A stretch of 64,000 nucleotides of DNA from assembly GCF_025770785.1 (NCBI RefSeq), contig NZ_JANZLA010000007.1, positions 62,001 to 126,000 of the forward strand, read 5' to 3'. Position 1 is the first letter of the stretch. The number at the start of each line of letters is the position of its first letter. This DNA comes from Cellulomonas sp. SG140 (lineage in GTDB: Bacteria > Actinomycetota > Actinomycetes > Actinomycetales > Cellulomonadaceae). Below, piece after piece: positions 25,321-34,221 of the stretch. Made by a program: the position numbers and the translations under genes. The notes under the pieces were generated by a model. That model saw only the letters and a list, made by a program, of their open reading frames with translations. It had not been told where the DNA came from and ran no database searches.

Positions 25321-25797
25321 TCAGCCCTTGCCCGCCATGACCGTGCCATTGACCACGTGCACGTCGACCGGGGGGAGCGGGGACGGCGCCGGGCCCTGCT
25401 TCACCGAGCCGTCGAGGGCGAACACCGAGCCGTGGCACGGGCACTCGAGGTCGCTCTTGGCGGCCATCACCGTGCAGCCCTGGTGGGTGCAGATCGCCGA
25501 GAGCGCGGTGACGGTGCCGGCCGTCTGCTGCACCAGCAGCACCGGCTTGCCGTCCACCTTCGTCGCCAGCGCGCCGCCCACCGGGATGTCCGAGACCTTC
25601 GCCAGACCGCCGGCGGCACCGCCGCCGGAGCCACCGGCGCCGCCCGAGCCACCGGATCCGCCCGACGACGAGGCCCCGCACGCCGCCAGCACGCCGACGG
25701 CCGCGACGCCGAGCCCCACGGCGCCGCCGCGCACCAGCAGGTCACGCCTGCTCAGGCCGGAAGCCTCCACGGTCTCGGTCTGCTCGGTCGAGGTCAT
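25321..25797 (-). CDS. TAT-exported Rieske [2Fe-2S] protein
   Basis: 158 aa. The N-terminus SGLSRRDLLVRGGAVGLGVAAVGVLAACG is a twin-arginine signal with a possible lipobox (LAAC), so the protein is probably anchored outside the membrane. A Gly/Ser linker follows. The Rieske cluster ligands are in CTHQGC and CPCHGSVF, the standard C-x-H...C-x2-H pattern. It is much shorter than cytochrome bc1 Rieske proteins and lies outside a qcr operon, so it is a stand-alone electron carrier. GGAGG precedes the ATG by 6 nt. Confidence 0.93.
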   Translation of the reverse strand: MTSTEQTETVEASGLSRRDLLVRGGAVGLGVAAVGVLAACGASSSGGSGGSGGAGGSGGGAAGGLAKVSDIPVGGALATKVDGKPVLLVQQTAGTVTALSAICTHQGCTVMAAKSDLECPCHGSVFALDGSVKQGPAPSPLPPVDVHVVNGTVMAGKG

Positions 25798-25848
25798 GCA
25801 CGCCTCCGGGGTGAGCGCAAGGGTCAGACGTCCTGACCTGCACCGACG

Positions 25849-27738
25849 CTAGTCGGTCGCGGCGCCAGGCTGCCCGTCGGTCGCCGGATTCACAGCAACC
25901 TTTACGTCCGCGGATCGCTCGCCCGCCACCCGCGCGCCTGCCGATCGCTCGTCCGCGGACGCGGTGCGCTCGTCGGACGCGCGCTCGTCGGCTGCCGCGG
26001 TGCGCTCGTCGTGCGCCCGCTCGTCCGCCTGCCGGCTCTGGATGCCGGAGACGTTGCGCAGCGGCAGCTCGGGCACCAGGAGGGTCAGCACGATGCCGGC
26101 CACCATCACGATCGCCGCGAGCAGCAGGACCTTGTCCACCGACTGGCTGAAGCCGACCAGGAACGGCTGTGCCAGGCGCGGGTCGAGGGCGTTGATGAAG
26201 GCGGAGTCGTCCAGCGACGGCGCCGGACCGCCCTTCAGCATGCCGATCACGGCGGCGTTGGCGGGGTTCGCCGCGACCGCGGGGTCGGCGACCGCGGCGA
26301 GGAACGACGGGGTCTTGACGGCGGCGCGGAAGGCGGTGGCGATGTTGTCGCCGACCGTCGAGAACAGCACGGACAGGAACACCGCGGTGCCGAGCGTGCC
26401 GCCCATCTGCCGGAAGAACAGGGACGACGAGGTGGCGACGCCCATGTCCTTGGCCGGCACGGCGTTCTGCACGGCGAGCACCAGCGGCTGCATGACGAAG
26501 CCGAGCCCCAGGCCGAACACGACCGAGTACGTGAAGAACTGGGCCATCGGCGTGCTGGGGTCGAGGCGGGAGAACAGCAGCGCGCCGATGCCCATCAGCA
26601 CCGTGCCGCCCACCGGGAACACCTTGTAGCGGCCGGTGCGGGCGGTCGTCTGCCCGGAGGCGATCGACGCGGTCATGATCCCGACCGTGAAGGGGATCAG
26701 GACGAGGCCGGCCTTCGTCGGGCTCAGGCCGCGGACGATCTGCAGGTAGAGGGGCAGCGTCGCCAGGCCGCCGAACATGCCGAGGCCGATGACGGCGTTG
26801 GCCCCCGCGCCCACCGAGAAGGTCCGGTTGCGGAACATGTAGAGCGGCAGGATCGCGTCGGCGCCGGCGCGGGTCTCCGCCGCGAGGAACAGGCCGATGC
26901 CCACCACGCCGATCGTGTAGCAGAGCAGCGCGTGACCCGAGCCCCAGCCCCACGCACGGCCCTGCTCCGCGACCAGCAGCAGGGGCACCAGCGCGACGAT
27001 CAGGGCCAGCGCGCCGGGCCAGTCGATGCGGTGCTCCACCTTGCGCAGCGGCGGCAGGTGCAGCACCCGCCAGATCACCGCGATGCCGACCAGACCGAGC
27101 GGCACGTTGACCAGGAACACCCAGCGCCAGCCCGTGATGCCGAGGATGTGCGGCGTGCCGGCGAAGAACCCGCCGATCACCGGGCCGAGCACCGAGGACG
27201 TGCCCCACACGGCCAGGAAGTACGCCTGGTAGCGGGCGCGCTCCCGAGGCGCGACGAGGTCGCCGAGGATGGTGATCGCCAGGCTCATCAGGCCCCCGGC
27301 GCCCAGGCCCTGCAGTCCGCGCGCGAGCGCCAGCTGGTACATCGAGCCGGCCATGCCGGACAGGACCGAGCCGACGACGAACAGGCCGATGGCCGTCATG
27401 TAGAACGGCTTGCGGCCGTAGATGTCGGACAGCTTGCCGTACAGCGGCGTGGCGATCGTCGAGGTCAGCAGGTACGCCGTGGTGACCCACGCCTGCAGCG
27501 ACAGGCCGTGCAGGTCGTCGCCGATGGTGCGGATCGCGGTGGCGACCACCGTCTGGTCGAGCGCGGCGAGGAACATGCCGATCATCAGGCCGCCGATGAT
27601 CGTGAGGATCTCGCGGTGGCTCGGGGCGTGCAGGCCGGCGGGCTGCGGCGACGCTGGCGACGCGGCCCCTGAGGCGTCGCGTGACGCGGCGGGAGGCGAG
27701 GCCTCCGGGGTGCTCTGCTGGTCGGTACGAGAGGACAT
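25849..27738 (-). CDS. MFS drug exporter, DHA2 (14-helix) family
   Basis: 629 aa. Helix 1 contains GLMIGMFLAALDQTVVATAIRTIGDDL, the DHA2 signature, and RGLQGLGAGGLMSLAITILGDLV and the PLYGKLSDIYGRKPFY loop are standard. Fourteen membrane segments are expected; it exports small hydrophobic drugs by proton antiport. The N-terminal 40 residues and the last 70 (several DERA/DERT repeats) are disordered extensions. The ATG has AGAAGG 5 nt upstream. It lies upstream of no gene and is preceded by an unusual 633-bp repeat-rich leader. Confidence 0.94.
   Translation of the reverse strand: MSSRTDQQSTPEASPPAASRDASGAASPASPQPAGLHAPSHREILTIIGGLMIGMFLAALDQTVVATAIRTIGDDLHGLSLQAWVTTAYLLTSTIATPLYGKLSDIYGRKPFYMTAIGLFVVGSVLSGMAGSMYQLALARGLQGLGAGGLMSLAITILGDLVAPRERARYQAYFLAVWGTSSVLGPVIGGFFAGTPHILGITGWRWVFLVNVPLGLVGIAVIWRVLHLPPLRKVEHRIDWPGALALIVALVPLLLVAEQGRAWGWGSGHALLCYTIGVVGIGLFLAAETRAGADAILPLYMFRNRTFSVGAGANAVIGLGMFGGLATLPLYLQIVRGLSPTKAGLVLIPFTVGIMTASIASGQTTARTGRYKVFPVGGTVLMGIGALLFSRLDPSTPMAQFFTYSVVFGLGLGFVMQPLVLAVQNAVPAKDMGVATSSSLFFRQMGGTLGTAVFLSVLFSTVGDNIATAFRAAVKTPSFLAAVADPAVAANPANAAVIGMLKGGPAPSLDDSAFINALDPRLAQPFLVGFSQSVDKVLLLAAIVMVAGIVLTLLVPELPLRNVSGIQSRQADERAHDERTAAADERASDERTASADERSAGARVAGERSADVKVAVNPATDGQPGAATD
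25915..26040. repeat. Degenerate CGCTCGTC repeats in the 3' end of the MFS gene
   Basis: The plus-strand octamer CGCTCGTC recurs six times between about 25940 and 26025, at irregular spacing of 12-24 bp, encoding DER-type peptides on the minus strand (ADERAHDERT.., ASDERT.., SADERSAG). It is an in-frame charged tail on a membrane protein. Confidence 0.7.
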
Positions 27739-28371
27739 CGGACCTTCTGGGCTCTGGGCGGTCGCTGGGACGGTGCGTGTCACCGGGACGGTGTGTGTCC
27801 CTGGGGCGGTGTGTGTGGGGCGGTGCGGTGTCGCCGGGGCGGTGCGGTGCGGTCGGGTGCTGCTCGCCGCGGCGCGCGGGGCGCACCGCGGTGCGAGGGC
27901 CGAGCGAAGGCGTCGCGGGACGTCCGCCGGCAGCTTCCCGGCACAACACCGTCCACAGCGCGATGTGTTCCCGCTGTGCGCCGGCGGCTGCCGTGCGATG
28001 TGTTCCCGCTGTGCGGCGGCGGCTGCCGCGCGATGTGTTCCCGCTGTGCGGCGGCGGCTGCCGCGCGGTGACGACGGTCGGCTCAGGTGCGATCGACCGT
28101 CGGTCGCTGTCCCGACGAGCACGGCGACACGCGCTCCGGCCTGCTTGCAGCCAGGGGCGTTCCGCCGAACCGTCCACAACCCCGCTGATTTGCACTGGTG
28201 CATCAACTGACGGGCGACCTTTTCCACCCAATTCTCTTCCGGGTGTATTGGACCCCGCGGTGCGCTGACCTGCGCGTACGCGCCTGTCCGCTGTGTCAGT
28301 GGTCGTCGGTAGTGTTGTTGGAGCGGAAATTCGGTGCGGGGGCCGAGGAATGTGCGGAGGGAGGCGAAGGC
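27739..28371. other. 633-bp intergenic region with two repeat clusters, no gene recognised
   Basis: It separates the divergent MFS and HNH genes. From 27755 to about 27860 it holds about six degenerate copies of GGG(A/G)CGGTG(C/T)GTGT. From 27961 to 28065 it holds three tandem 35-bp copies. Then comes an AT-richer part (28175-28260) with small dyads such as TGCACTGGTGCA (28191-28202). A TAGTGT hexamer (28310-28315) may be the -10 of the HNH gene. No RNA family is recognised. Confidence 0.6.
27961..28065. repeat. 35-bp tandem repeat, three copies
   Basis: Copies at 27961-27995, 27996-28030 and 28031-28065. Each begins CGATGTGTTCCCGCTGTGCG and ends GGCGGCTGCCGYG. Copies 2 and 3 are identical; copy 1 differs at two positions. 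Since 35 is not a multiple of three, the copies fall in different frames and are not coding. Confidence 0.92.
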
Positions 28372-29904
28372 GTGAGTGGGATATCGGCGGTGAGGAGTGC
28401 GGGTCGACCGGCGGACGTGATCGGCGCTGCGCCGGCCCTTCTCGCGCTGACTGCCGCGGTGGACGAGGTCGTCGGCCTCGTGCGCGGCGCCGAGGCCGAC
28501 CTCCGCGGCGGCCAGGACTCGATCGACCTCCTCCTCGGCGTCCGGGCGCAGCTCGACCGGTTGGTGGTCGCGTCCTCCTGCCTCGCCGTGACGGTGGATG
28601 CCGACGGGTGGTGGGCACTGGAAGGTGCGCGGTCGTTCTCCCACTGGCTGGCCGCCTCGTCGGGGTTGTCGGTCGCCCGAGCGCGTGAGGTCGTGGCAAC
28701 CGGCCGGGCGCTGCGGGAGCACCTTCCGGCCACGGCGCGTGCGGCCTTCGACGGCGAGATCGGTGCCGAGCAGGCCGTCGTCGTCGCCAGGCTCGCCCCG
28801 ACGTCCGACGCCCGACGCGCTGCGCTGGCCGCTCCTGCGGAGGAGTGCGGCGAAGGGTTCCTCACGGCTCAGGCGAAGGTGCTGCCCGTCGGCTCCTTCC
28901 GACGGCTCGTACAGCGATGGGCTGCCGCGGCGGATCCGGAGGCGGACGAGCGTGGGTACCGGGACGCCTGCGATCGGGAGCACGTCACCCTGTCGACGAC
29001 GACGGGCGGCGTGCACCTCGCGGGCTTCCTCACCTCCGAGCACGGTGCGCTGCTGAGCTGCGCCCTCGACTCCGTGACGACGCCACCGGCGCCGGACGAC
29101 CGTCGCTCGACTCCTCAGCGTCGCGCCCAGGCGCTCGCAGACGTGGCGCGACTCTGCCTCGACCACGGTCTGACGGGGACGGGCGCCGCGGTCCGGCCCC
29201 ACGTGTCCTGCGTCGTGGACTTCGAGACCCTCCGCCGCGCCGTCGGTGCGGACAGGGCCGGGAGGCGCGGGGCTGGGAGGCGCGGCGCTGGTGGGCCCGG
29301 CGCGGACGATGCCGGAGTGGTCGGCACGGACGGTGCCGGAGTGGTCGGCACGGACGGTACCGAGACGGCCGGTGCGGAAGCGGGCGGGACAGCCGGTGCT
29401 GAAGCGCTCGGCGCCGAAGCCGGCGGGACAGACGGCGTCGGTCGGTTCGGTGGCTCGCGTCGACGGTTCCGGCTGCCGGCCGTCGCCGACGTCGAGCGGT
29501 TCGCCGTCGCGGAGGTCCTCGGGTCTGGCCCGGTGCCGCCCTCCGTGCTGGCACGGCTGGCCTGTGACAGCGAGATCAGCCGCATCGTCTTCGGTCCGGA
29601 CTCGCAGGTGATCAACGCCGGCCGTGCCGAGCGGACCTTCTCCGGACCGCGACGACGAGCGGTGATCGCCCGCGACGGGACCTGCCGGTATCCCGGCTGC
29701 AGTGCACCACCGGCCCTGTGCGAGGTGCACCACGTGGACGGATGGGTCGCCCGGCGTGGTGAGACGGACGTGAACCGAGGCGTGCTGCTCTGCTGGCACC
29801 ACCACGACGTGGTGCACCGGCGCAGCGTGCGCATCGAGTCGACGCCCGGCGGTGGGTTCGGGTTCCGGACGCGCCACGGCACGCCCGTGGCCGGCGCACC
29901 TTGA
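28372..29904 (+). CDS. DUF222 / HNH endonuclease (13E12-repeat type)
   Basis: 510 aa. The N-terminal DUF222 half includes WLAASSGLSVARAREVVATGRAL and EIGAEQAVVVARL. The C-terminal HNH nuclease has CRYPGCSAPPALCEVHHVDGW, then GVLLCWHHHDVVH, with two zinc-type Cys pairs and the HH...N...H pattern. Family members are abundant, often multi-copy, in actinobacteria; their role is unsettled and may be mobile-DNA related. A Gly/Ala-rich linker at about residues 296-365 contains tandem duplications. GTG at 28372 follows a GGAGG-rich stretch. Confidence 0.9.
   Translation: MSGISAVRSAGRPADVIGAAPALLALTAAVDEVVGLVRGAEADLRGGQDSIDLLLGVRAQLDRLVVASSCLAVTVDADGWWALEGARSFSHWLAASSGLSVARAREVVATGRALREHLPATARAAFDGEIGAEQAVVVARLAPTSDARRAALAAPAEECGEGFLTAQAKVLPVGSFRRLVQRWAAAADPEADERGYRDACDREHVTLSTTTGGVHLAGFLTSEHGALLSCALDSVTTPPAPDDRRSTPQRRAQALADVARLCLDHGLTGTGAAVRPHVSCVVDFETLRRAVGADRAGRRGAGRRGAGGPGADDAGVVGTDGAGVVGTDGTETAGAEAGGTAGAEALGAEAGGTDGVGRFGGSRRRFRLPAVADVERFAVAEVLGSGPVPPSVLARLACDSEISRIVFGPDSQVINAGRAERTFSGPRRRAVIARDGTCRYPGCSAPPALCEVHHVDGWVARRGETDVNRGVLLCWHHHDVVHRRSVRIESTPGGGFGFRTRHGTPVAGAP
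29260..29358. repeat. In-frame tandem duplications in the HNH gene linker
   Basis: A 15-bp unit (GGGAGGCGCGGGGCT, then one mismatch) at 29260-29274 and 29275-29289, and an exact 24-bp unit at 29311-29334 and 29335-29358. Both lengths keep frame and encode G-A-G-R-R and GAGVVGTD-type repeats in the linker between DUF222 and HNH. Confidence 0.85.
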
Positions 29905-29962
29905 CGGTGGGCGGAGGGCTCCGGATCGGCTTTGTGGGGTGCGGCGCACTAGCGTGCCGTCC

Positions 29963-30769
29963 GTGCCGAGTGGGAGCAGCAGCGTGCCGACGACAAGGTT
30001 GACCGGTCCGACGGACGGCGAGGGTGTGCCCTGCGTCGAGGCGGGTGGCGCCGTCAGCGGCCGCCGACCGGCGCGTCGCTCGGTGCTGACCGTCCTGGTG
30101 GCGGCCCTGGTGGGCGTCCTCGGCGTGGCAGTCGCCGGCCCGGCCGCCGCCCACGACGAGCTGGTGTCCACCGACCCCGCGGACGGCGCCACCGTCCCGA
30201 CGGCCCCCGACCAGGTGACGCTGACGTTCACCGACAAGGCGATCGCGCTCGGCACCGAGGTGAAGGTGACGGCTCCGGACGGGTCGGTGGTCAGCACCGG
30301 CGACCCGCAGCTGGGTCCGACCACCGTCGCACAGCCGCTCGCGCCGGCGCGCCCAGCCGGCACGTACACGGTGGTGTGGCGCGTGACCTCCGCCGACGGG
30401 CACCCCGTCTCCGGCACGTTCCGCTTCGTCGCCACGTCGGCCGTCGGCGTCGCGGCCCCGACGGCCTCTGCCGTGCCGTCCGAGGTGCCCAGCGCCACGC
30501 CGGGCGCCTCCGTCGCCAGCCCGTCCGCAGCCGGTCCCGCCCCGACACCGAGCGCCTCCGCCGACCCGGTGCCCTCCGCGTCGACCGGTCGCCCGTCCTA
30601 CTGGCTGGTGGTCGGCGCCGTGCTGGTGCTCGCGGCCGTGGCGGCTGCCCTCGGCCGACGTCGGCGCCAGGCGCTCGGCGCCGGGACCGACGCGGGGACC
30701 GGGGCTGGTGCCGACTCCACCGACGCCGCGCGCGGCACCGGGACTCCCCCGGAGCAGCCGCAGCCCTGA
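29963..30769 (+). CDS. CopC-domain copper-binding protein with C-terminal membrane anchor
   Basis: 268 aa. A signal peptide (RRSVLTVLVAALVGVLGVAVAGPAAA) is cleaved before His in HDELVSTDPADGATV, giving the N-terminal His of the CopC copper site; the second site is SADGHPVSGTFRF with the Asp-x-His pair. A Ser/Pro/Ala linker and one helix (YWLVVGAVLVLAAVAAAL) then RRRR anchor it. CopC proteins bind Cu(II) outside the cell and hand it to CopD-like proteins; a CopD domain is present at 40632-42788. GTG at 29963 follows TAGCGT by 7 nt. Confidence 0.92.
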   Translation: MPSGSSSVPTTRLTGPTDGEGVPCVEAGGAVSGRRPARRSVLTVLVAALVGVLGVAVAGPAAAHDELVSTDPADGATVPTAPDQVTLTFTDKAIALGTEVKVTAPDGSVVSTGDPQLGPTTVAQPLAPARPAGTYTVVWRVTSADGHPVSGTFRFVATSAVGVAAPTASAVPSEVPSATPGASVASPSAAGPAPTPSASADPVPSASTGRPSYWLVVGAVLVLAAVAAALGRRRRQALGAGTDAGTGAGADSTDAARGTGTPPEQPQP

Positions 30770-30774
30770 GCCCA

Positions 30775-30810
30775 CGTCCCCGCCCGGCCGCCGCACGGAC
30801 ACCGGGGACG
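30775..30810 (+). terminator. Hairpin after the copC-like gene
   Basis: CGTCCCCG (30775-30782) and CGGGGACG (30803-30810) with a 20-nt loop, directly after the stop at 30769 and before the ABC importer operon. Confidence 0.5.
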
Positions 30811-30889
30811 GAACCGAACCTCCCGCACGTTGACCCGGACAGCGGCGACCGCGCCCGTGCGTCCCGCCTCCCGCCCGAAAGGACCTCCG

Positions 30890-32428
30890 ATGAGCACCAG
30901 ACGTGGGCGTCACGCCTTCGCCGCGCTCGGACTTCTCGTCGCCACGGCGCTGGCCGTCACCGGGTGCACCGCGGGCGCCTCACCGAAGCCGACAGCCTCG
31001 TCGTCCACCGCCGCCGCCCGCACCGACGCGACGCTCCGCCTGGGCCTGGCCGCCTCCCCCGCCAACCTCGACTTCACCACCACGGGCGGCGCAGCGATCT
31101 TCCAGGCGCTGATGGGGAACGTGTACGAGGGGCTGCTGCGCCTGGACCAGGGCGGCAAGGTGGCGCCGCTGCTGGCGACCGGGTACACGGTCAGCCGGGA
31201 CGGGCTCACCTACGACTTCACGCTGCGCGAGGGCGTGAAGTTCTCCGACGGCTCCCCGTTCGACGCGGCCGCGGTCAAGTTCTCCCTCGAACGCGTCAAG
31301 ACGTGGAAGGCGAACACCCCCGGCAACCTGGCGGCGCTGGACCACGTCGAGGTCGTCTCGCCCACCGAGGTCAAGGTGGTGCTGAGCACGCCGGACGCGA
31401 CTGTGCCGTTCTGGCTGGCCGGTCCGCTGGGTGCGATGTTCTCCCCGACGGCGGTGGGTTCGTTGGCGACCAAGGCGGTGGGCACCGGACCGTTCACGGT
31501 GGCGTCCTACCAGACCGGCGTGAAGCTGGTGCTGACCCGCAACGACGCCTACTGGGGTGCGAAGGCCCTGGTCAAGCAGGTGGACCTGGACTACTTCGCC
31601 GATGCGAGCGCCGCCGCCAACGCCATGCGGTCCGGCGGGGTGGACGCCCTGTACCAGTCGGAGGCGTACGACCAGCTCGCCTCGTTCGCCAACGACCCGA
31701 GGTTCGTGGTCACCACCGGGAGCACCCAGGGCGTGGTGGTGCTGTCGATGAACGAGGCGAACCCGGCGCTCGCGGACGTGCGGGTCCGGCAGGCCATCAG
31801 CCACGCGATCGACAAGAAGGCGGTGGTCGCGGCGGCCACCGGGGGGTTCGCCACCGAGCTGAACGGGCCCGCGGTGCCGACGGACCCCTACTACGTCAGG
31901 TCCGACGAGCCGTACCCGTACGACCCGTCACAGGCGAAGCAGCTGCTCGCCGACGCCGGCGTCACGGGGTTGAACCTCACCTTCACGGTGCCGAACCGGC
32001 CGTACGCCCAGGCGATCAGCCAGGTGGTGCAGCAGGACCTGGCGGCGGTGGGCATCACGGCCACCCTGCAGACGCAGGAGTTCCCCGCCGTGTGGGTGGA
32101 CAAGACCCTCACGCAGCACCAGTTCGACCTGACCGTCGTGAACCACGTCGAGCCGCGCAACGTCACCAACTACGGCAACCCGAGCTACTACTGGAGCTAC
32201 TCGAACCCGGTGGTGGAGAAGGACTTCGCGGCGGCGAAGGCGGCCACCGACGAGGACGCCTATATCACGCACATGACCGACGCGGTGCAGGCGATCATCA
32301 AGGACGCCGCAGGGGTGTGGCTGTACAACCCCCCGAACGTGGTCGTGTCCACCCCGGCCGTGCACGGGATGCCGACCGACGACCTGGGCGTGGGGATCGG
32401 CCTGGCCGGCGTCTCCGTCACGGGCTGA
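30890..32428 (+). CDS. ABC transporter substrate-binding lipoprotein, family 5 (peptide/nickel/opine type)
   Basis: 512 aa. A lipoprotein signal ends in LAVTGC, a lipobox. The SBP_bac_5 fold is clear from NVYEGLLRLDQGGKVAPLLATGYTVSRDGLTYDFTLREGVKFSDGSPFDA, NDAYWG, and VRQAISHAIDKK. It captures oligopeptides or related solutes for the permeases downstream. ATG with AAAGGA 8 nt upstream. First gene of a four-gene operon (SBP, two permeases, fused ATPases). Confidence 0.95.
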   Translation: MSTRRGRHAFAALGLLVATALAVTGCTAGASPKPTASSSTAAARTDATLRLGLAASPANLDFTTTGGAAIFQALMGNVYEGLLRLDQGGKVAPLLATGYTVSRDGLTYDFTLREGVKFSDGSPFDAAAVKFSLERVKTWKANTPGNLAALDHVEVVSPTEVKVVLSTPDATVPFWLAGPLGAMFSPTAVGSLATKAVGTGPFTVASYQTGVKLVLTRNDAYWGAKALVKQVDLDYFADASAAANAMRSGGVDALYQSEAYDQLASFANDPRFVVTTGSTQGVVVLSMNEANPALADVRVRQAISHAIDKKAVVAAATGGFATELNGPAVPTDPYYVRSDEPYPYDPSQAKQLLADAGVTGLNLTFTVPNRPYAQAISQVVQQDLAAVGITATLQTQEFPAVWVDKTLTQHQFDLTVVNHVEPRNVTNYGNPSYYWSYSNPVVEKDFAAAKAATDEDAYITHMTDAVQAIIKDAAGVWLYNPPNVVVSTPAVHGMPTDDLGVGIGLAGVSVTG

Positions 32429-32449
32429 CGCCCGACCGGTGAGCCGTCG

Positions 32450-33397
32450 ATGCTGCTGACCGTGCTGCGGCGCCTCGGGGTGTTCGCCCTGGCGGCCCTG
32501 GTGGCGTCGATGGTCGTCTTCGTCCTGCTGGCCGTCCTGCCGGGCGATCCGGCACGGGCCCAGCTCGGCCTCGACGCGACGCCCGACCAGGTCGCGGCGC
32601 TGCGGCACCAGCTGGGCCTCGACCGGTCGCTGCCGGCGCAGTACGTCCACTGGCTCGGTCAGCTGGCGACCGGCAGCCTCGGTGTCTCCTACTCCACGCG
32701 CGCACCGGTGGGGCCGGAGGTGCTGAACGCCATGCAGGTGTCGCTGCTGCTGGTGCTGGCCGGCATGGTGGTGGCGGCGCTGATCGCCCTGCCGACCGGG
32801 CTGCTGGCGGCCGTGCGGCAGGGGCGCGCCGACGGCGCGGCGCTCTCGGCGGCCACCCAGGTGGGCATCTCGGTGCCGAGCTTCCTGGCCGGGCTTCTGC
32901 TGGTGACGGTGTTCGCCGTGCGGCTGCACTGGCTGCCGTCCGGCGGGTGGGTGGCGCCGGTGGACGGAGTCGGGGGGTTCCTGCGGCACCTGGTGCTGCC
33001 GGCGCTCGCGCTGGGCCTGGTCAGAGGCGCGATCCTGTCCCGCTACCTGCGCTCGGCGCTGCTCGACGTGCAGCGTGAGGACTTCATGCGGACGGCGCGG
33101 GCCAAGGGGATGACCCGGTGGCAGGCGCTGCGGCGGCACGGGCTGCGCAACGCCCTGGTGCCGGTGGTGACGGTGACCGGCGTGGAGCTCGCCGGGCTGC
33201 TGGTGGGCGCCGTGGTCATCGAGAGCGTGTTCGTCATCCCCGGGCTGGGGTCGTTGCTGCTGCGGTCGGTGGCCAACCGGGACCTGGTGGAGGTGCAGGC
33301 CGTGGTCATGGTGGTGGTGCTGCTGGTGCTGGCGCTGAACCTGCTGGTGGACCTGGTGTACGTGCTGGTGGACCCGCGGCTGCGGCGGGCGCGATGA
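32450..33397 (+). CDS. ABC transporter permease, DppB/OppB type
   Basis: 315 aa, six membrane helices. LLAVLPGDPARAQLG and LRHQLGLDRSLPAQYVHWLGQLATGSLGVSYSTR are the family's first periplasmic loop, and REDFMRTARAKGMTRWQALRRHGLRNALVPVVT is the EAA loop that contacts the ATPase. It starts 21 bp after the substrate-binding protein. Partner of the next permease. Confidence 0.95.
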   Translation: MLLTVLRRLGVFALAALVASMVVFVLLAVLPGDPARAQLGLDATPDQVAALRHQLGLDRSLPAQYVHWLGQLATGSLGVSYSTRAPVGPEVLNAMQVSLLLVLAGMVVAALIALPTGLLAAVRQGRADGAALSAATQVGISVPSFLAGLLLVTVFAVRLHWLPSGGWVAPVDGVGGFLRHLVLPALALGLVRGAILSRYLRSALLDVQREDFMRTARAKGMTRWQALRRHGLRNALVPVVTVTGVELAGLLVGAVVIESVFVIPGLGSLLLRSVANRDLVEVQAVVMVVVLLVLALNLLVDLVYVLVDPRLRRAR

Positions 33398-34221
33398 GAT
33401 CGAACCGGTGGAACGCACCGCTGCTGGTCGGGGCCGTGATGGTCGGCGCCGTCGTCCTGCTCGGGCTGGTGTCCCTCGTCTGGACCCCGCACGACCCGCT
33501 GGCCACCGACCCGCTGCACCGCCTGCAGGGGCCCAGCGCGGCGCACTGGCTGGGCACCGACGGCCTGGGGCGCGACGCGGCCAGCATGCTGATCGCGGGC
33601 ACGCGGGTGCCGCTGCTGGTGGGGCTGGTCGCGGTGCTGATCTCCCTGGTGCTGGGCGTGCCGTTCGGCATCGCCGCGGCGATGACGCGGCAGGGCGGTG
33701 CCGGGCTGTGGCTGATGCGGTGGAACGACGTGGTGCAGGCGTTCCCCGCGCTGCTGCTCGCGATCGTGCTCGCGGCGGTCCGCGGGCCGTCGACGTGGAC
33801 GGCGATGGTGGCGCTGGGGATCGGTGCGGCGCCGGGGTTCGTGCGGGTGACGCGGGCCGCGACGCTGCAGGTGCTCAGCCGGGAGTACGCGCTCGCGGCA
33901 CGGGCCGCCGGCCGCGGACCGCTGTACACGGCGGTGCGGCACGTGCTGCCGAACGTCCGCAGCATGCTGATCGTGCAGGCGTCGGTCGGCTTCGCCCTCG
34001 CGGTGCTCGCCGAGGCCGCGTTGTCCTACCTCGGCCTGGGCACTCCGCCGCCGACGCCGTCGTGGGGTCGGATGCTGCAGGACGCGCAGGCCTTCCTCTA
34101 CGTGCAGCCCCTGCTGATCGTCTGGCCCGGGGTCGCGATCGCCTGGACGGTGCTGGGTTTCAACCTGCTGGGCGACGGCCTGCGGGACCTGCTCGATCCA
34201 CGCCTCGAGGCGGCGGCATGA
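33394..34221 (+). CDS. ABC transporter permease, DppC/OppC type
   Basis: 275 aa. HDPLATDPLHRLQGPSAAHWLGTDGLGRDAASMLIAGTR is the classic DppC N-terminal loop; the EAA loop is [27 protein letters not shown], and SYLGLGTPPPTPSWGRML ends the domain. It overlaps the DppB-like stop by 4 bp (ATGA) and is itself overlapped by the ATPase start, so the membrane subunits are made in step. Confidence 0.95.
   Translation: MRSNRWNAPLLVGAVMVGAVVLLGLVSLVWTPHDPLATDPLHRLQGPSAAHWLGTDGLGRDAASMLIAGTRVPLLVGLVAVLISLVLGVPFGIAAAMTRQGGAGLWLMRWNDVVQAFPALLLAIVLAAVRGPSTWTAMVALGIGAAPGFVRVTRAATLQVLSREYALAARAAGRGPLYTAVRHVLPNVRSMLIVQASVGFALAVLAEAALSYLGLGTPPPTPSWGRMLQDAQAFLYVQPLLIVWPGVAIAWTVLGFNLLGDGLRDLLDPRLEAAA

Noticed and set aside
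27961..28065. Repeat array considered as CRISPR
   Set aside because: The three 35-bp copies are directly adjacent with no spacers and no cas genes are present.
28372..29904. HNH endonuclease as part of a restriction or defence island
   Set aside because: It is the DUF222 type that occurs singly and in many copies; no methyltransferase or defence gene lies beside it.
25849..30498. An open frame of about 1550 codons on the minus strand that continues the MFS gene upstream
   Set aside because: Only the part from 27738 matches a family. The rest runs antisense to the HNH and CopC genes and through repeats; absence of stops is expected at this GC content.
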